Origin: Caprimulgus europaeus
Lineage: Eukaryota > Chordata > Aves > Caprimulgiformes > Caprimulgidae
Length of the DNA stretch: 64,000 nt
Assembly (NCBI GenBank): GCA_907165065.1
Contig: OU015528.1
Coordinates: 22,536,515-22,600,514 of the forward strand
Direction of reading: 5' to 3'
Positions 47,563-59,345 of this stretch are shown one piece after another (the first letter of the stretch is position 1; the number at the start of each line of letters is the position of its first letter). The notes under the pieces were generated by a model, which saw nothing but the letters and a program-made list of their open reading frames with translations, ran no database searches and was not told where the DNA came from. Both the position numbers and the translations under genes were made by a program.

Positions 47563-50103
47563 CTTGGGTCATCTTTAGTGCAACTCTGAGCCTCAGTTAG
47601 TGGGTTGTATACATTTTATGGACTAGTTTCTATTATACTAACCTTCAAATTTTTATCCATAGTGTAATTTGAGACAATGACTGTTATTACAGTCTGGAGC
47701 AGCTATTGGAATGGGCAGCTGTTGAGACTTTTTCATCAATCATAAATAAATATTTTTTAAATCACACATACACTCCATGTAATGTGATTTGCTGTGTCTT
47801 TTTTAACATGAACTACTTCTTTGTCATTTTAAAAAATAATTTTAATTGATTTTCAGATTTCAAGCATCACTACAAAGACCTATTTTTATTTCATTGCACT
47901 GGCTTCTACTTCATTGTTTAATTTTATGTCAGTCTGTTGAGATCTCTTTATATGAGGTATTTCCTTCTTAGCCATATTTTATTAAAATGTCAACCAGTAC
48001 TAGGGATCTTTCCATGGTTTTTGAAATTTAGAAATAGCTTGGCTCTTACATGATACTTTAATAACGTTGCCAACCCTCTGATAAGTTGTTCACATCAGAT
48101 ATTTAGCCCCAATACCTTATGCTTGAGAATCTACATTGATTCTCTTCACGTTCCGCCTCTGCATTCCAAGATCTATGAATATTAAGTTGTGCTTGCCCCA
48201 AAGCAAAAGTATACTCACTAAGATATTTGCTGAGATCAGGAGTCTCTCTGCCCCATTTTTAAAACAAAGGCATTAATAAGGAAGCACTATAAAATGTACA
48301 ACACTTTAAAAAATGAGGGAAATTGAGTATTTTTAATAAAGTGAGAAAAAAATCCTCTAGTTCAAAGCACCCTATCTGAGCTACCCTAAATAATGCAAAA
48401 GAGTAACAATTTATAGCACTTTTACAGAATTATGTCTGCTGAGAAGTGTGAATAAACCCTGGTTTCTAAACCTATGATGATTATTTTTAAAAACAGTGGT
48501 CACCTAGGGTAAGAAGATGTAATTCTCTATAATTTTAACCCTTATAAATACATGGATAGATACTATATACAGCATCTATGGAGGTCAGTTAGACCTGGTG
48601 GCAATGGTTGCATTGTTACCCAGCACGCACATAATTGCTTTGTGTACCAAGCACGAAAGTCATAGAGCTATGCAGAGGGTGCATATGTACATCTTTCAAT
48701 GCTGAAACATCTTTCACGAGGACTAACTGAGCTTTATAATTTTAAATGCATACATAAATGTGTACTTTTAAAATTCCTGAAATGTCTTTTCTTTTTTTTT
48801 TTTTTTTTAATAATTACATTTCTCAAGTTCTATTCCAAATGCTCTCAGCTTCCTTTATGATTTGGACAGTTTTAATGCATGCATGAAAATAAGGAACTTA
48901 TTTAAAAGAAGTTGAAACTGGTACAAATGAGAAGGAAAAAAGCCACAGAAGAAATGTGAATGAGATGGTTTACTAGTTTGCCAACAGGTGGAATAAATGC
49001 ACTATGGTAAAAACAACCCATTGAGATAAGTGCTGAAGCAAACTAATACTAATAATTTATGTAGGCATATATTAAGATACTCAAGGCTCAGTTTCTAAAC
49101 TGTGACTACATAATATTACTTCTGACCCCCTGTTTGTAATTACATTGCTTTCATTTTTATATATTGAAGAGTTCCCCAGCTGCTCTTTAGAAAATAATAA
49201 ATTGGTTAATTTTAAGAGCAACCACATATGGCTAAGATAATTCAAGAGATACAACTGAGTAATGTAATTTATCTTTTTTTTTACACAATTCTTTATATTA
49301 AACTAAAAATAGAGCTCTACTGTGTTTATTAGAGTAAATATTCTTATTGAAATCAACAGCATATGAGTTATTCCCAGCAGGTTCTATATAAGCCATTACT
49401 GAAATATCCCACTGCAATTATTTTTCAGCAATTTCTTCCCACTGTTATTCTATATATTACAATATATTGAGCACAAAATAAGATATTAGTATCTCTCAGT
49501 ATAACTTCTATTTGATTATGAATTAAGATGCATATAAATTGGATTGTAAATTATGAAACACAAAAAGTCAAAGCACCCCTTGGATATGGAAAGCTCCCTC
49601 AGTGCGGTAGAGACCTCACCTCCCCACCAGCATCAGGGCTGACACTCGAGACACTTCAGGATAACACTCTTATTCACCACACTGGCAGAAATAAGAAATT
49701 CCCTGTTTTCAGGAAGTTCTAGAGAAATTTATTCTTCTCTTTACTGGCAATTGCTATGTAGGACTTTATATGGATTCCCGGATAGCATTAATGGTTCTGT
49801 TTTCTGCATGCCTCAGGCCACAGGGCTGTGATTACTTTTAATCAGTTTCAAGACTCCCCACCCTGAGCTGCGCTTTGGTTATCTTCAGACTGGATCAGTA
49901 CATTGTAGGCTGTAACACTTGGAAGTTTCCCCGAGGCTTTCAGGCTATGCAGAATGCAGCCAAAATGAAAGTTTAGGCCCCTTTCCTTCCTCTTCCTCTC
50001 CCCACAGGAACTCCAGTGGCTGTTGCCGGTTTCCCATCAGTAGTCCCAAGTACTACACAACAATTGTAAGTCCCGCCTGTTCTTTTCTAAGGTAATACCA
50101 TAA

Positions 50104-50160
50104 AACAAACAAACAAAAAAACCACAACCCCCCCCCAAAAAAAACCCCAAACAAATACAA
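50104..50160 (+). repeat. A/C-rich low-complexity tract
   Basis: AAAC and CAAA repeats, a run of nine C, and A8CCCCAAAC follow each other. Similar A-run plus CCC/CCCC plus AAAC words recur in shorter form at 21,271, 35,230 and 62,171, and inverted at 54,340. Confidence 0.75.
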
Positions 50161-50896
50161 AAAGGAAAATAAAAATACAATAGGATAGATAAACTAATTA
50201 AAAATAAAGTAATATTTTCCTGGGAGCTTGCAATGTTGTTTCTTTTCTATATTACCCTTAAATGCCTTCTGAAAACCCATGCAAATACATGTAAATTCAC
50301 TTTACATGTATTCCTGATAAAAATCAAGTCCTAAATCACCAGTCTGTGTGATCAGAAATAAACTTTAACAGTCTTCTTCAACCCCAAAAACTCATTTTAA
50401 TGGGTGCAAGGAGGACAGACTTCTTGGTGTTCACCCACTAACACTCATACTTGCTCCTCACTCATTAACCTTTATTTCAGTGAAACTTATAACTTGTGTT
50501 ATTGACCTCCACCAATATAAGCAGCACACTTTATATTTCAAAAGATCTATAACAGCCATTGCACAGGAATGCTAAAACTTAACATGAATGTTTAAAGAGA
50601 GTGAATATTGTTTACAACAGTAAAATAATTTTCAGGATCATATGCTAACTATCAGTAGCATAACAAACACCAAATTATCTGTCAATGTGATAAAATCATG
50701 TCAGTGAAGGGGGTGACAAGTTGGAATAAATGTATCTATAAAAATCCCTGGTGAATAATATATTAATTATCAAAAAGAGCCCAGAAAAACACTCAGATGA
50801 TTCATATAGCACATCAGACAAAATATGCCAGTTACTCAAAAAAACAGGGCAGATGAGATTAGGCTTGTGCAGGTTGTTTCGCTGACATGCAGCGTT

Positions 50897-50944
50897 CTAG
50901 ACAAGCAAGTGAACATGCTACTAGACAAGCAAGTGAACATATTA
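50897..50944 (+). repeat. 24-bp tandem duplication
   Basis: The unit beginning CTAGACAAGCAAGTGAACAT occurs at 50,897-50,920 and immediately again at 50,921-50,944, with 22 of 24 positions identical. Both differences lie in the last four bases and are transitions. Confidence 0.88.
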
Positions 50945-51481
50945 CACAAGGACCTACGCAAGCTACAAAACAATCAAAGACTGCTTCAATATCATAATGT
51001 AAAGCTGTAATGGGAAGGCAGACAGGATGATAAAAAGAAACAGATCTCTTTGAAATGTGAGTCAAGAGGAAAAAAGTGACAAGCTCATAACACTTTCAGA
51101 TGAGGATTTAAGATTATGGCACCTTCCACAAGAACGACATAGGAAGTGAACACCAAAACATGCAGTTATTAAAACAACAAAATTAATGTAATTTTTACAA
51201 GCTACATAACTCCACTGTTAGAGAATTCAGATAATTCCAGAAAGGAAGATACCCAGGGCTAGAGGGATGTAAGGTCTAATTAAATGTAGAGCAATGCTGC
51301 TGAATAAAGTCTAGAGTGGTTTTCTGCCTTCAGTACAGAAACTGCTGTCTCCTATAAAATAACCAGACTGGGCTCCACTAATTTCCCAGCAGCAATTCCA
51401 AAAGCAAGAAGCTGCAAAAGCTCTTTCTCTTTTGGTAGTTTTGTGATGAGCAGCCATAAACTCAAGTTTAACTGAAAGGAG

Positions 51482-51501
51482 GGTTTTGCAATTGCAAAAC
51501 C
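51482..51501. repeat. Perfect 20-bp palindrome GGTTTTGCAATTGCAAAACC
   Basis: All ten base pairs are symmetric with no spacer. The core TTGCAATTGCAA contains two overlapping TTGCAA words, related to the ATTGCGCAAT consensus of C/EBP and other bZIP dimers. A dimeric protein site is plausible but inferred. Confidence 0.7.
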
Positions 51502-54500
51502 AAGAGCTGCAGTAGCATCAGTTTTTCAAAGCTGCCACTGCAGCACTGACTGTGGGAAGCCTAATGCAAGATTAAGACTCCAGCTGCAGGAAACAATGTT
51601 TTTATTTAATGTTGAGTACAAAACTTCTCTTTACTCATTGTTGAAATACAGGTTGCAGGAAGAACAGTTTTGTCCTTCAACTGGAAAAGTACCCAATTTC
51701 CAGTTAACTCCTGCTGGCAAGACTGGCTGACCAGCCATGCTGTGATGAAAGAAAAAAGGCAGAAGTTCTGTACAAACGGACAAGAGACTGTCACGAACAG
51801 TCATGAAAAAGACAGACCAAAACACAGTGTGATAAAGGGGAAATAAAAATGAATAAATAAAGACAAATAAGATAAAGAGACATGGCCAAGTTACACCAGA
51901 AAAAGTGAAACCAAGATCACTGTTAAACCACCAATGGGGCAAAAGGTACTTTTCATGTGATGACAAAAGGTGTACATGGCTACCCCATAAGTCTTGTAAT
52001 TTCTCTGGTTTCAAAAAGCAGCAATATTCCTGTTAAAATCACAGTAAAATCAAAGGAGAACTGGGACAATTTCCCAGATTTTGATGGATTCTCAATTTGG
52101 CAACATTATAGAAGTACTTCTATGATGCAGAAGCAGCATGCATCACAGTGTAGAAATTCGCATAAAACTCAAATACCATCACTGTTATTTTTTAAATCAA
52201 GAAAGCTGGGCAAAAAATTGCAAAAGAGACCTAATAAAAGTACAAACTAACAAGTCACTTCTATGTTAAGATTTTACTGAGATATTTGACCTTAAAGAAC
52301 AGATGCAGTAATTTTTTAAGTCCAGTCAAAAGACTCCCAGTTGTTGAATCTAAACTACCTCCATATCTGGTGAAGAAAGCTACTAAAAATGCATATTTTT
52401 TTTCCTTCTGTGGGAGGAATTCACTGAAACAACCAAACAAACAAAAAAAACCTTTCAGCCTAAGCAAACAGAAATTGTGTTAGGAAGAGTCTAGAGCAGC
52501 ATGTTCTTCCTAAAATATTTATCATGACTGAGTAGCAAGTGTTAGGTGAGAAAAATAAAGGATGTGTCCAAAACACAGAATGTGAAAGGAAGCAATTCTT
52601 AATGTTTGCACAGACACAACAACGTGAATCCCTCACTTTCATCTGCTGTCACCTCTTGTTGACTAGCAGCCTCAGTTAGTGTAAGTGATAGAACATGTTT
52701 TTCTGGTATGGTTATCAGGTCTATGACTGTAAGGGAAAACACCAAAACCAGAGATCAAGTGGTTGGTTTCTTAGAAACAGAAACAAAATTGAGAAAAAAT
52801 GTCATTATTGCTTTTAATAACTAACTGGAAGAAAACATGGAACAACTAAGAAATTCACTTGGCAATCAATAGAAATTAGAAACCTTAAGATCATTTAGTG
52901 GACTAAAGGACTTGGAAGACCATTCAGAAAAGCTGAAATCTATGCTGAACCTGATCCTACTGTACATAAATTACTGATCAATAAATTGAGATCCATTACA
53001 CAGAGGTTTATTTAAATTATTTTAGTAATACTTCAAGACGACACTCCTCTGAGAAGGGGTAAGTTGGTGCAAAATTTGCTCATCAGCATACCAAGAAGAA
53101 GGAGGATGCCTTAGTTAGCACAAGCATTGCAAATGAAATAAAGATAAGCCTTTGTGCTGATGCCTGACATATCATTGTGAGTTGTACAGTATCTTGTATT
53201 GTCTTTTAAATGTCAGCTATTGGAATAAACAGTTCATATTAGAATCTTTTGTTTTCCTGACTTTTTCTTTTAAGTTATTTTTGCTACTGCTTTGTAAGGA
53301 AGCATTTAGCTTCTGTGGCTCCAAAGAAACCTTGAATATAAAAATTGTGTTTTCAGGCATCCATCTACTGGTCTGTCATCCGAACTCTAGGTAGTTGTAG
53401 ATCATACAGTATGAGATCAGTCATCTCTGTGGTTAAAGACATTCTAATATATAGCAGTTCATAAACATTAGTACCTATGGATTTGTATTTCTATATTAAA
53501 AAAATCTGTCTATCACTAAACAAATTATGTCTATCCCTCTAATTTGTGATATTCTGACATTTTGCTTATTTGAAGAAGGAAAAATAACCCAAGACCAAAC
53601 ATGAATTATGGTATGGGTAATTTGGGAATTGCAAGGTCTACAGAAGGGATGATGAAGTCTCTGTCATTTGGGAAGCACACATCTACATAAATTTTGCTCT
53701 TTCCTGGATGGCTAGAGTTGTGACGTAACTAATATCCAGAGAGGTCCAACTTCTACATGCTTACATGGGATATTCCCCTGATGCAGTCTCTTCCACTAAT
53801 CTTCTAATTGTTGTATGTGATTCCTTCTGTGTGCAAAAGCTACAGGGCAAACTGCAATCAATGTGTAATTTGACTTGATGCCCTTTGAGTTTCCCAGTAC
53901 TCTGAAACAGGCAAAATCACTTAAGAGTAACTGATTCAATTTGTCAGGCAGCACTATGTGTAACATGTATTGGCCCTAATTCTGCCGTAGCAGAATAGGG
54001 TGTCTTGTCAGTCAGTCGGGGCATTGGGCTATTCACAGGACCATGGCAGGGTAGGATGTGAGCCTAAGTAAGGACTCCATGCAAGAATATTTAGTTAGAG
54101 AGGAACTCGTGTATGCACAAATATTAACACTTACAGTCACACAGCAATACATTTTATAGAGCTAAATTCAGTGATTGTAGATACTGAAAGGAAAGTTCAC
54201 AGGATAGGTGCTTTCCCACATACTGCACCAGCTCTCTGAAGGAATAAAGAAATTCTCCCATTGTCTGTTTTTGAACAGGGTTTCCAGTTTTCTGGGCTAT
54301 TACCTCTCAGGAGGTGTGTAGTGTTTAGTTTTGGTTCCATTTTGGTTTTGTTTGGGGTTTTTGTTTGCTCTCAAACTGCCTGACACCATCTGTTCCAGCA
54401 CTCTGAGGTGCATTTCTGAGAAGGGAAAGGAAGAGGGAGGTACAGGTTTCTCTATTTAATACTGGTTTCAATGGTGAAATTTTTTTATACCAATCAGCGA

Positions 54501-55379
54501 AGGCAGATGTTCCCATGCCATAGGAGACTGTTACTTTGCCATCAGACCTTCATACCTAGTGTTTGAAATCAGCTTCACAATAGAAACTTATAATAGAACA
54601 AATAAGGCATGTCTGTTGTTTAATATATTAATGTCAGGAAATAATAATTTCCACTAATTGTATCTACATGTGAGCAAACAGTTACATTGTTTATGGTTAA
54701 AAAGTCCATTAAAGAAGACTATGTATTGATACAACTCCTTTAATTCTAGGATTTACTGGAAGGCTATGGTAATATTCATATAGGTATAGATAGGCAGACA
54801 GTGGGCCTATGCAGACGCAAATGCACATTTGTAATTCTCTTTCACAAATAATAGCTTTATAAAATATACAAATGTAGTGTTTGAGACACATCCCAGGATC
54901 ATATCATCTTCTATTTGAAATATGCTAGAACACCTTTGGCCTCTATTGAAAATACAAAAAGCTCTAACCTGACAAAAAAAGTGAGATATCCTACATTTAT
55001 TTAAACCACATACCACACTGAAGAATCTTGTATCAAAGATCCAGGAGTACTTACCTTTCCTGATACACTATTTCTTGAAATGTCAGGATCCTAAAGAAAT
55101 ACCATTAAGCCTCCAGACAGCATGTGCTTTCCCTGATTGTCTCTTCTGTTGTTTATCTGGGCTTAGAATTGGGCCCACATAATTCACTCAAGACTTCAAC
55201 AAGCATATTAACCCAAGGAGCGCCACATACAGTGTTTCATACATGATTGATTAAAAAATCAAGCATCTGAAATACAGTCAGAACAAAAGACATCGCAAAC
55301 AAATTGTGTCCTTCCCATTTTACTTTTAACAAAAGGCTTCAAAAAGTCTTTACACTTCTGTGCAAATTGCCTGCCCTTT

Positions 55380-55535
55380 GTGCGCCAGCATCCTCGCTGG
55401 GGTGCTGATAGCCTACTCGGGGCACCTACGGTCAACAGGATCTTGCTTTTCGCTACCCTGATTAAGTAAGTAATGTTCCCTTTCTGGGAATCCCCCACGG
55501 AGCAGCGGCGCTCCTACGTGCCTGGCCGTAACACC
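55380..55535. other. Local CpG-rich patch
   Basis: I count about ten CpGs in about 155 bp, whereas surrounding kilobases have almost none. On the minus strand a frame is open from a GTG at 55,498 to 55,259 (79 codons) but matches nothing I know. Explanations include a small exon or promoter of an unannotated transcript, an old GC-rich transposon fragment, or a conserved element. It is too small for a standard CpG island. Confidence 0.4.
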
Positions 55536-58500
55536 AGTAATGACTGGATTCTGAGAGAATTTGAAAACCTTCCTCAACACACTTATTTCTGTTTTTCAAC
55601 CTATATTCAAAGCGATACTTTGGCATTGTTACGTGATTTTTGACAGGGTTACAGTAAATTCATCATGCTAAACTGAAATGTTTCTGGCAGATGTCTACTC
55701 TGCAACAATCAAGCTATGCATACAGTAAAATATTACAACCACAGTGCTACTTCTAGTTGTAAAAATTACACATATAATATTTATTAATGATAACTGGGAG
55801 CAAAATTATGCATTATATTATTTATTTTTTAATTAGAAAACTTACTGCAAACAGTTATTGCACTAAGTTATATGGAATTAAAATTTTAAAAATTTAATCA
55901 AGTCAAAAGTTGTTATTGGTAAAAAGAAAATGAACAAATGTATGTGCTAAAAAAACCCAGAGTTTCTTTTTCAACTCTTCAGATTTTTTTCTTAGTCACT
56001 AACAAATTATTTTTTCAGTCTTTTCTAGTTTTCTTCCTGAAGGCTACCCTGGAACAATGGATTCAGAAAGCTATTTGGTGCGAAAAAACCCTGAATCATT
56101 AAAGGGGAATACTGTAACTTTTCCAAAAGCAAACATTACTGAACAGCAGGCAAAGAAGTAGGATTTCTTCTGAAAGTAATTTAACCTATTCATATTTACG
56201 GAAGTCAAGCTTAAATCATGCAAAACAACTTGTTCCATGAGTAGTGGAATTAATTTTCATTTGTGTGATTTCAGTCTCTCAGCTTGATTCCCTTACATTT
56301 AATAAAATCTGAACTTCAGCTGTAGGTTTTCCGCAATTAAACATTTTTAGTAAGTCTCCCTTCTGTGGATTCTCTGACACCTTGTAAGTGCTGAGCAAAT
56401 TCTGCAAGTTCCCCCTCAGTGGGGTAAGAATAGGCCCACTTTCCTTTGTTAGGTTTCTTTTCTTTTTTTTTAATTGCTCTCATTTCTCATTTGGTTCAAA
56501 TGGGACCATCAGGCTCAAAAGTTATTAGCAGGGAATAAGGAAATGGACAAACGCACACACAAGCACATACAGTGGATTACTAAGCTCTTTTCTCTCTGGA
56601 AACCAGGCTAAGAAAAAGGGAAAAATTATTTCTGCCATTGGAGAAATCCCTGTGTGTCTCAAAATACAGTCTAACAAACTACTTATGAATTCCATAGGGG
56701 TCAATTTTCATTTTACCATTTGACTCCCTCAAGAAAACCACAGAACTGAAGAAGTAGCCTGAGGGAAATAAATAAATAAACCTAATGGTACAGTTTGTGA
56801 GTTAAATTTCTCCTGGAGTAGGGGAATGCAAAACTATTGCTGAATCAATGTAACACAGTATTGTATTAACCTCTAACTAAGGAGCAGGGAAGTGAAATAT
56901 TCAGTAAAGTGCCCAACCTTTGCACCTGCTCTGTAATTTCCTGCATTGCAACATGTGGAAGGATAGTGTACAAATAAAAAAAGCCAGTACCCACTTCTTT
57001 TCCCCAGCCCAGAGGAACTGGACCTCCTCTCTGTATTTTTTGTTCTTTTAACATTTCAGAGTAGATCTGTAAGGTTATGATGAGCCTACTGACAGCTCAC
57101 AACACACAAATCCCAGTGGTCCTCTGTTTAATACACTGGAATGTATTTTGTCTTGTAAATTTTCCATAAACTTCTATATCATAGATGAAGTTTCATGCTG
57201 TATTTTGGTGTGAGTGGACTATTTATCTTAACACTGCCACACATCTTCCTTTCACAGCCCACTCTATTAACTTTTTATATTAAGTAAATTCACTTTTTAT
57301 CTATGATGTTTATTTTACAGGTAATTCATCTGCTTTAAAGTGTTTTCTTAGGGACTTCAATTTAGCTTTGCCCTTGAAATTAACATTTAATGTGTTTTAC
57401 ATTTTTGCAATATAAATTAACCTTTATTTGAATTATTAGTCCAGAACTGTAACCTACACTCACCATGCTATCCCAGACAGCTACCATGAGAAGAAAGACA
57501 TTTTTCTGTGGTGGAGATCCTGCACCAGTGAAAAAAAGCACCATTTCAAGTCCATTTCAATAGATTACAGACATAACTGGTGCTTCTCATGCTCCCACCA
57601 GTAAGGGTAAGGAAACCTACCAAATAAAACCTCAGCCCACAGTGATGTTGTAGAACCTGATACAGTAAAACAGTCAAGGAGCAATCCACCTTGTAGACCC
57701 AGGAGACTGTCTCTGCTTTACCTGATGTATGTATCTCATCTGCAGAGCACAGGTCAGTAAATGTTACTTCTTCATTAGATAATCTCTCTGAACACAGGTG
57801 ATAAACAGTACAGAATACCATCACTTTTCTTATGCACCTAGAATATATTGATATATTATGCCAGTGAAAGTTTTATGGAAAAATATTTCCTTCTATATTT
57901 TTTTAATGTTAAACAAAAGTAAGAATTCTGTGAGCCCCATTGAAGTTATTAAAATAATCTATTAGTGCTGCTAGACAACAAATTCATGAGGTATTGCTGC
58001 ATCACCTCATATAACCTCTCCGATATGAAAGGAAATAAAATTCCATCCAGTTCAACATTTATTGATTTTTTTTTCTATATATATACTATATATACTTAGG
58101 TATGTATGCATATACACACACAGCCTTTTAAAGGTAAGCAGACCTTTCAGAAAAGCATTCAGTTGAGGGCTAAAACAATCAGGAGGTGAGCAATCGAATG
58201 TTGCATTTGGTAGTTTGTTCTACTCATTACTATCTTCACAGTTATATTCAGGTAAGAAATTGGACAACAGTTTTTGTTTGCCTTTAGATTTTAGCTCTTT
58301 CTGCAACTCTCTGGTACAATAAGAAAAGCTTCAGAACACCATAATTTGTTCCTGTGAAGATACTGGTACAGTGAGATGAAGTCACATCTCAGTCTTCTGC
58401 TGGATAAACTGAGTAGAATGAAATCCGCCATTCTCTTATTTTAAAGCAATTTTAGGCCTCTCGGTAATTTCTGAGGCTCTGTTTTGGACTATTTCTGTTT

Positions 58501-58829
58501 TTCAAAATACAAAAGTCAGAAAGCAGTGTTCAGTAGCCGGTTTCCTAAGCTCACACTCTTCCCTGCTTCCAGTCATTCCATTACCCATTTAAAAATCAAA
58601 AGGTCGCTAAGAAAGGCCACAGCATTTCAACTGAAAACCACTCTTCAGTACCTTCATCATGATCCTCAAGTATTTTCAAAGTGTTCAAAATGAATCCTCT
58701 TTTGACAAAGTAAATTCTAAATATTTTCCTTCCCTTTCATAGCATGGAAAAAAATTTTTCAGAAGAGGTCCATCCTACCAAGTCCAGATTGCTCTAAGCA
58801 CCTTGTAACAAGGTATATGTTTAATTTAC

Positions 58830-59345
58830 TGTTGCATCAACTATTACGTCATCTACAAATTCTGCTAGAAATGCTTTCAGATCATTGATCAAAATGTTGA
58901 ATAGTGGCAGGCACAGTACCTATTTCTGCAGAACCTCTCTAAAATAATCATTTTAATAATTATTTCATTTGACAACTACTGTTTGAGACTATTAGTTACT
59001 TGGTTTCAGTCTATATCTTCTGCACATATTCAAGTATAATCTTGCAGATCAGGATGTCATATAAGTGCTAAGTCAAATGTGTTAAGAACTCAGGTATATT
59101 AATGCTACAAAATCATTTTTATCAGCCAAACTTTTATTCTCATTAGTGAATAATAATAACTGAGAAGTATTTCCCATAAAACTATATTGACATGCATTAG
59201 TACTTTTTCCATAATTGAATTTGTCATTATTTCCAGATCAAGCTTCCAATGATCTTCCCTGAGAATAAACTGAGCTTTCCCCAAATTCTAATTACCAATT
59301 TTGAACATGAACAGGAATAATGTAGCATCAACCTTTTGAAAAGCA
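58830..59345 (-). mobile_element. Ancient, degraded CR1/L3-like reverse transcriptase fragment
   Basis: Read on the minus strand this follows the RT palm of an ancient CR1-type LINE. The stretch around 58,880-58,930 corresponds to the block [20 protein letters not shown]; its reverse complement still reads TATTCAACATTTTGATCAAT. Higher coordinates match more upstream parts: AGGATGTCATATAAG near 59,049, TTAAGAACTCAGGTATATTA near 59,081, CTATATTGACATGCATTAGT near 59,183 and CTTCCCTGAGAATAAACTGA near 59,252. These match the order of words in old amniote CR1/L3 consensus sequences. Stops and indels are everywhere. It is much older than the other CR1 copies in the window and may predate birds. Confidence 0.72.

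Larger units (their letters stand above)
47563..58829. other. AT-rich noncoding stretch, no gene seen
   Basis: About 11 kb with no recognised gene, RNA gene or transposon. Features noted separately are the tandem repeat at 50,897, the palindrome at 51,482 and the CpG-rich patch at 55,380. T17 lies at 48,792-48,808 and an A/C-rich low-complexity tract at 50,104-50,160. Frames of up to 127 codons show nothing recognisable. Confidence 0.55.
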
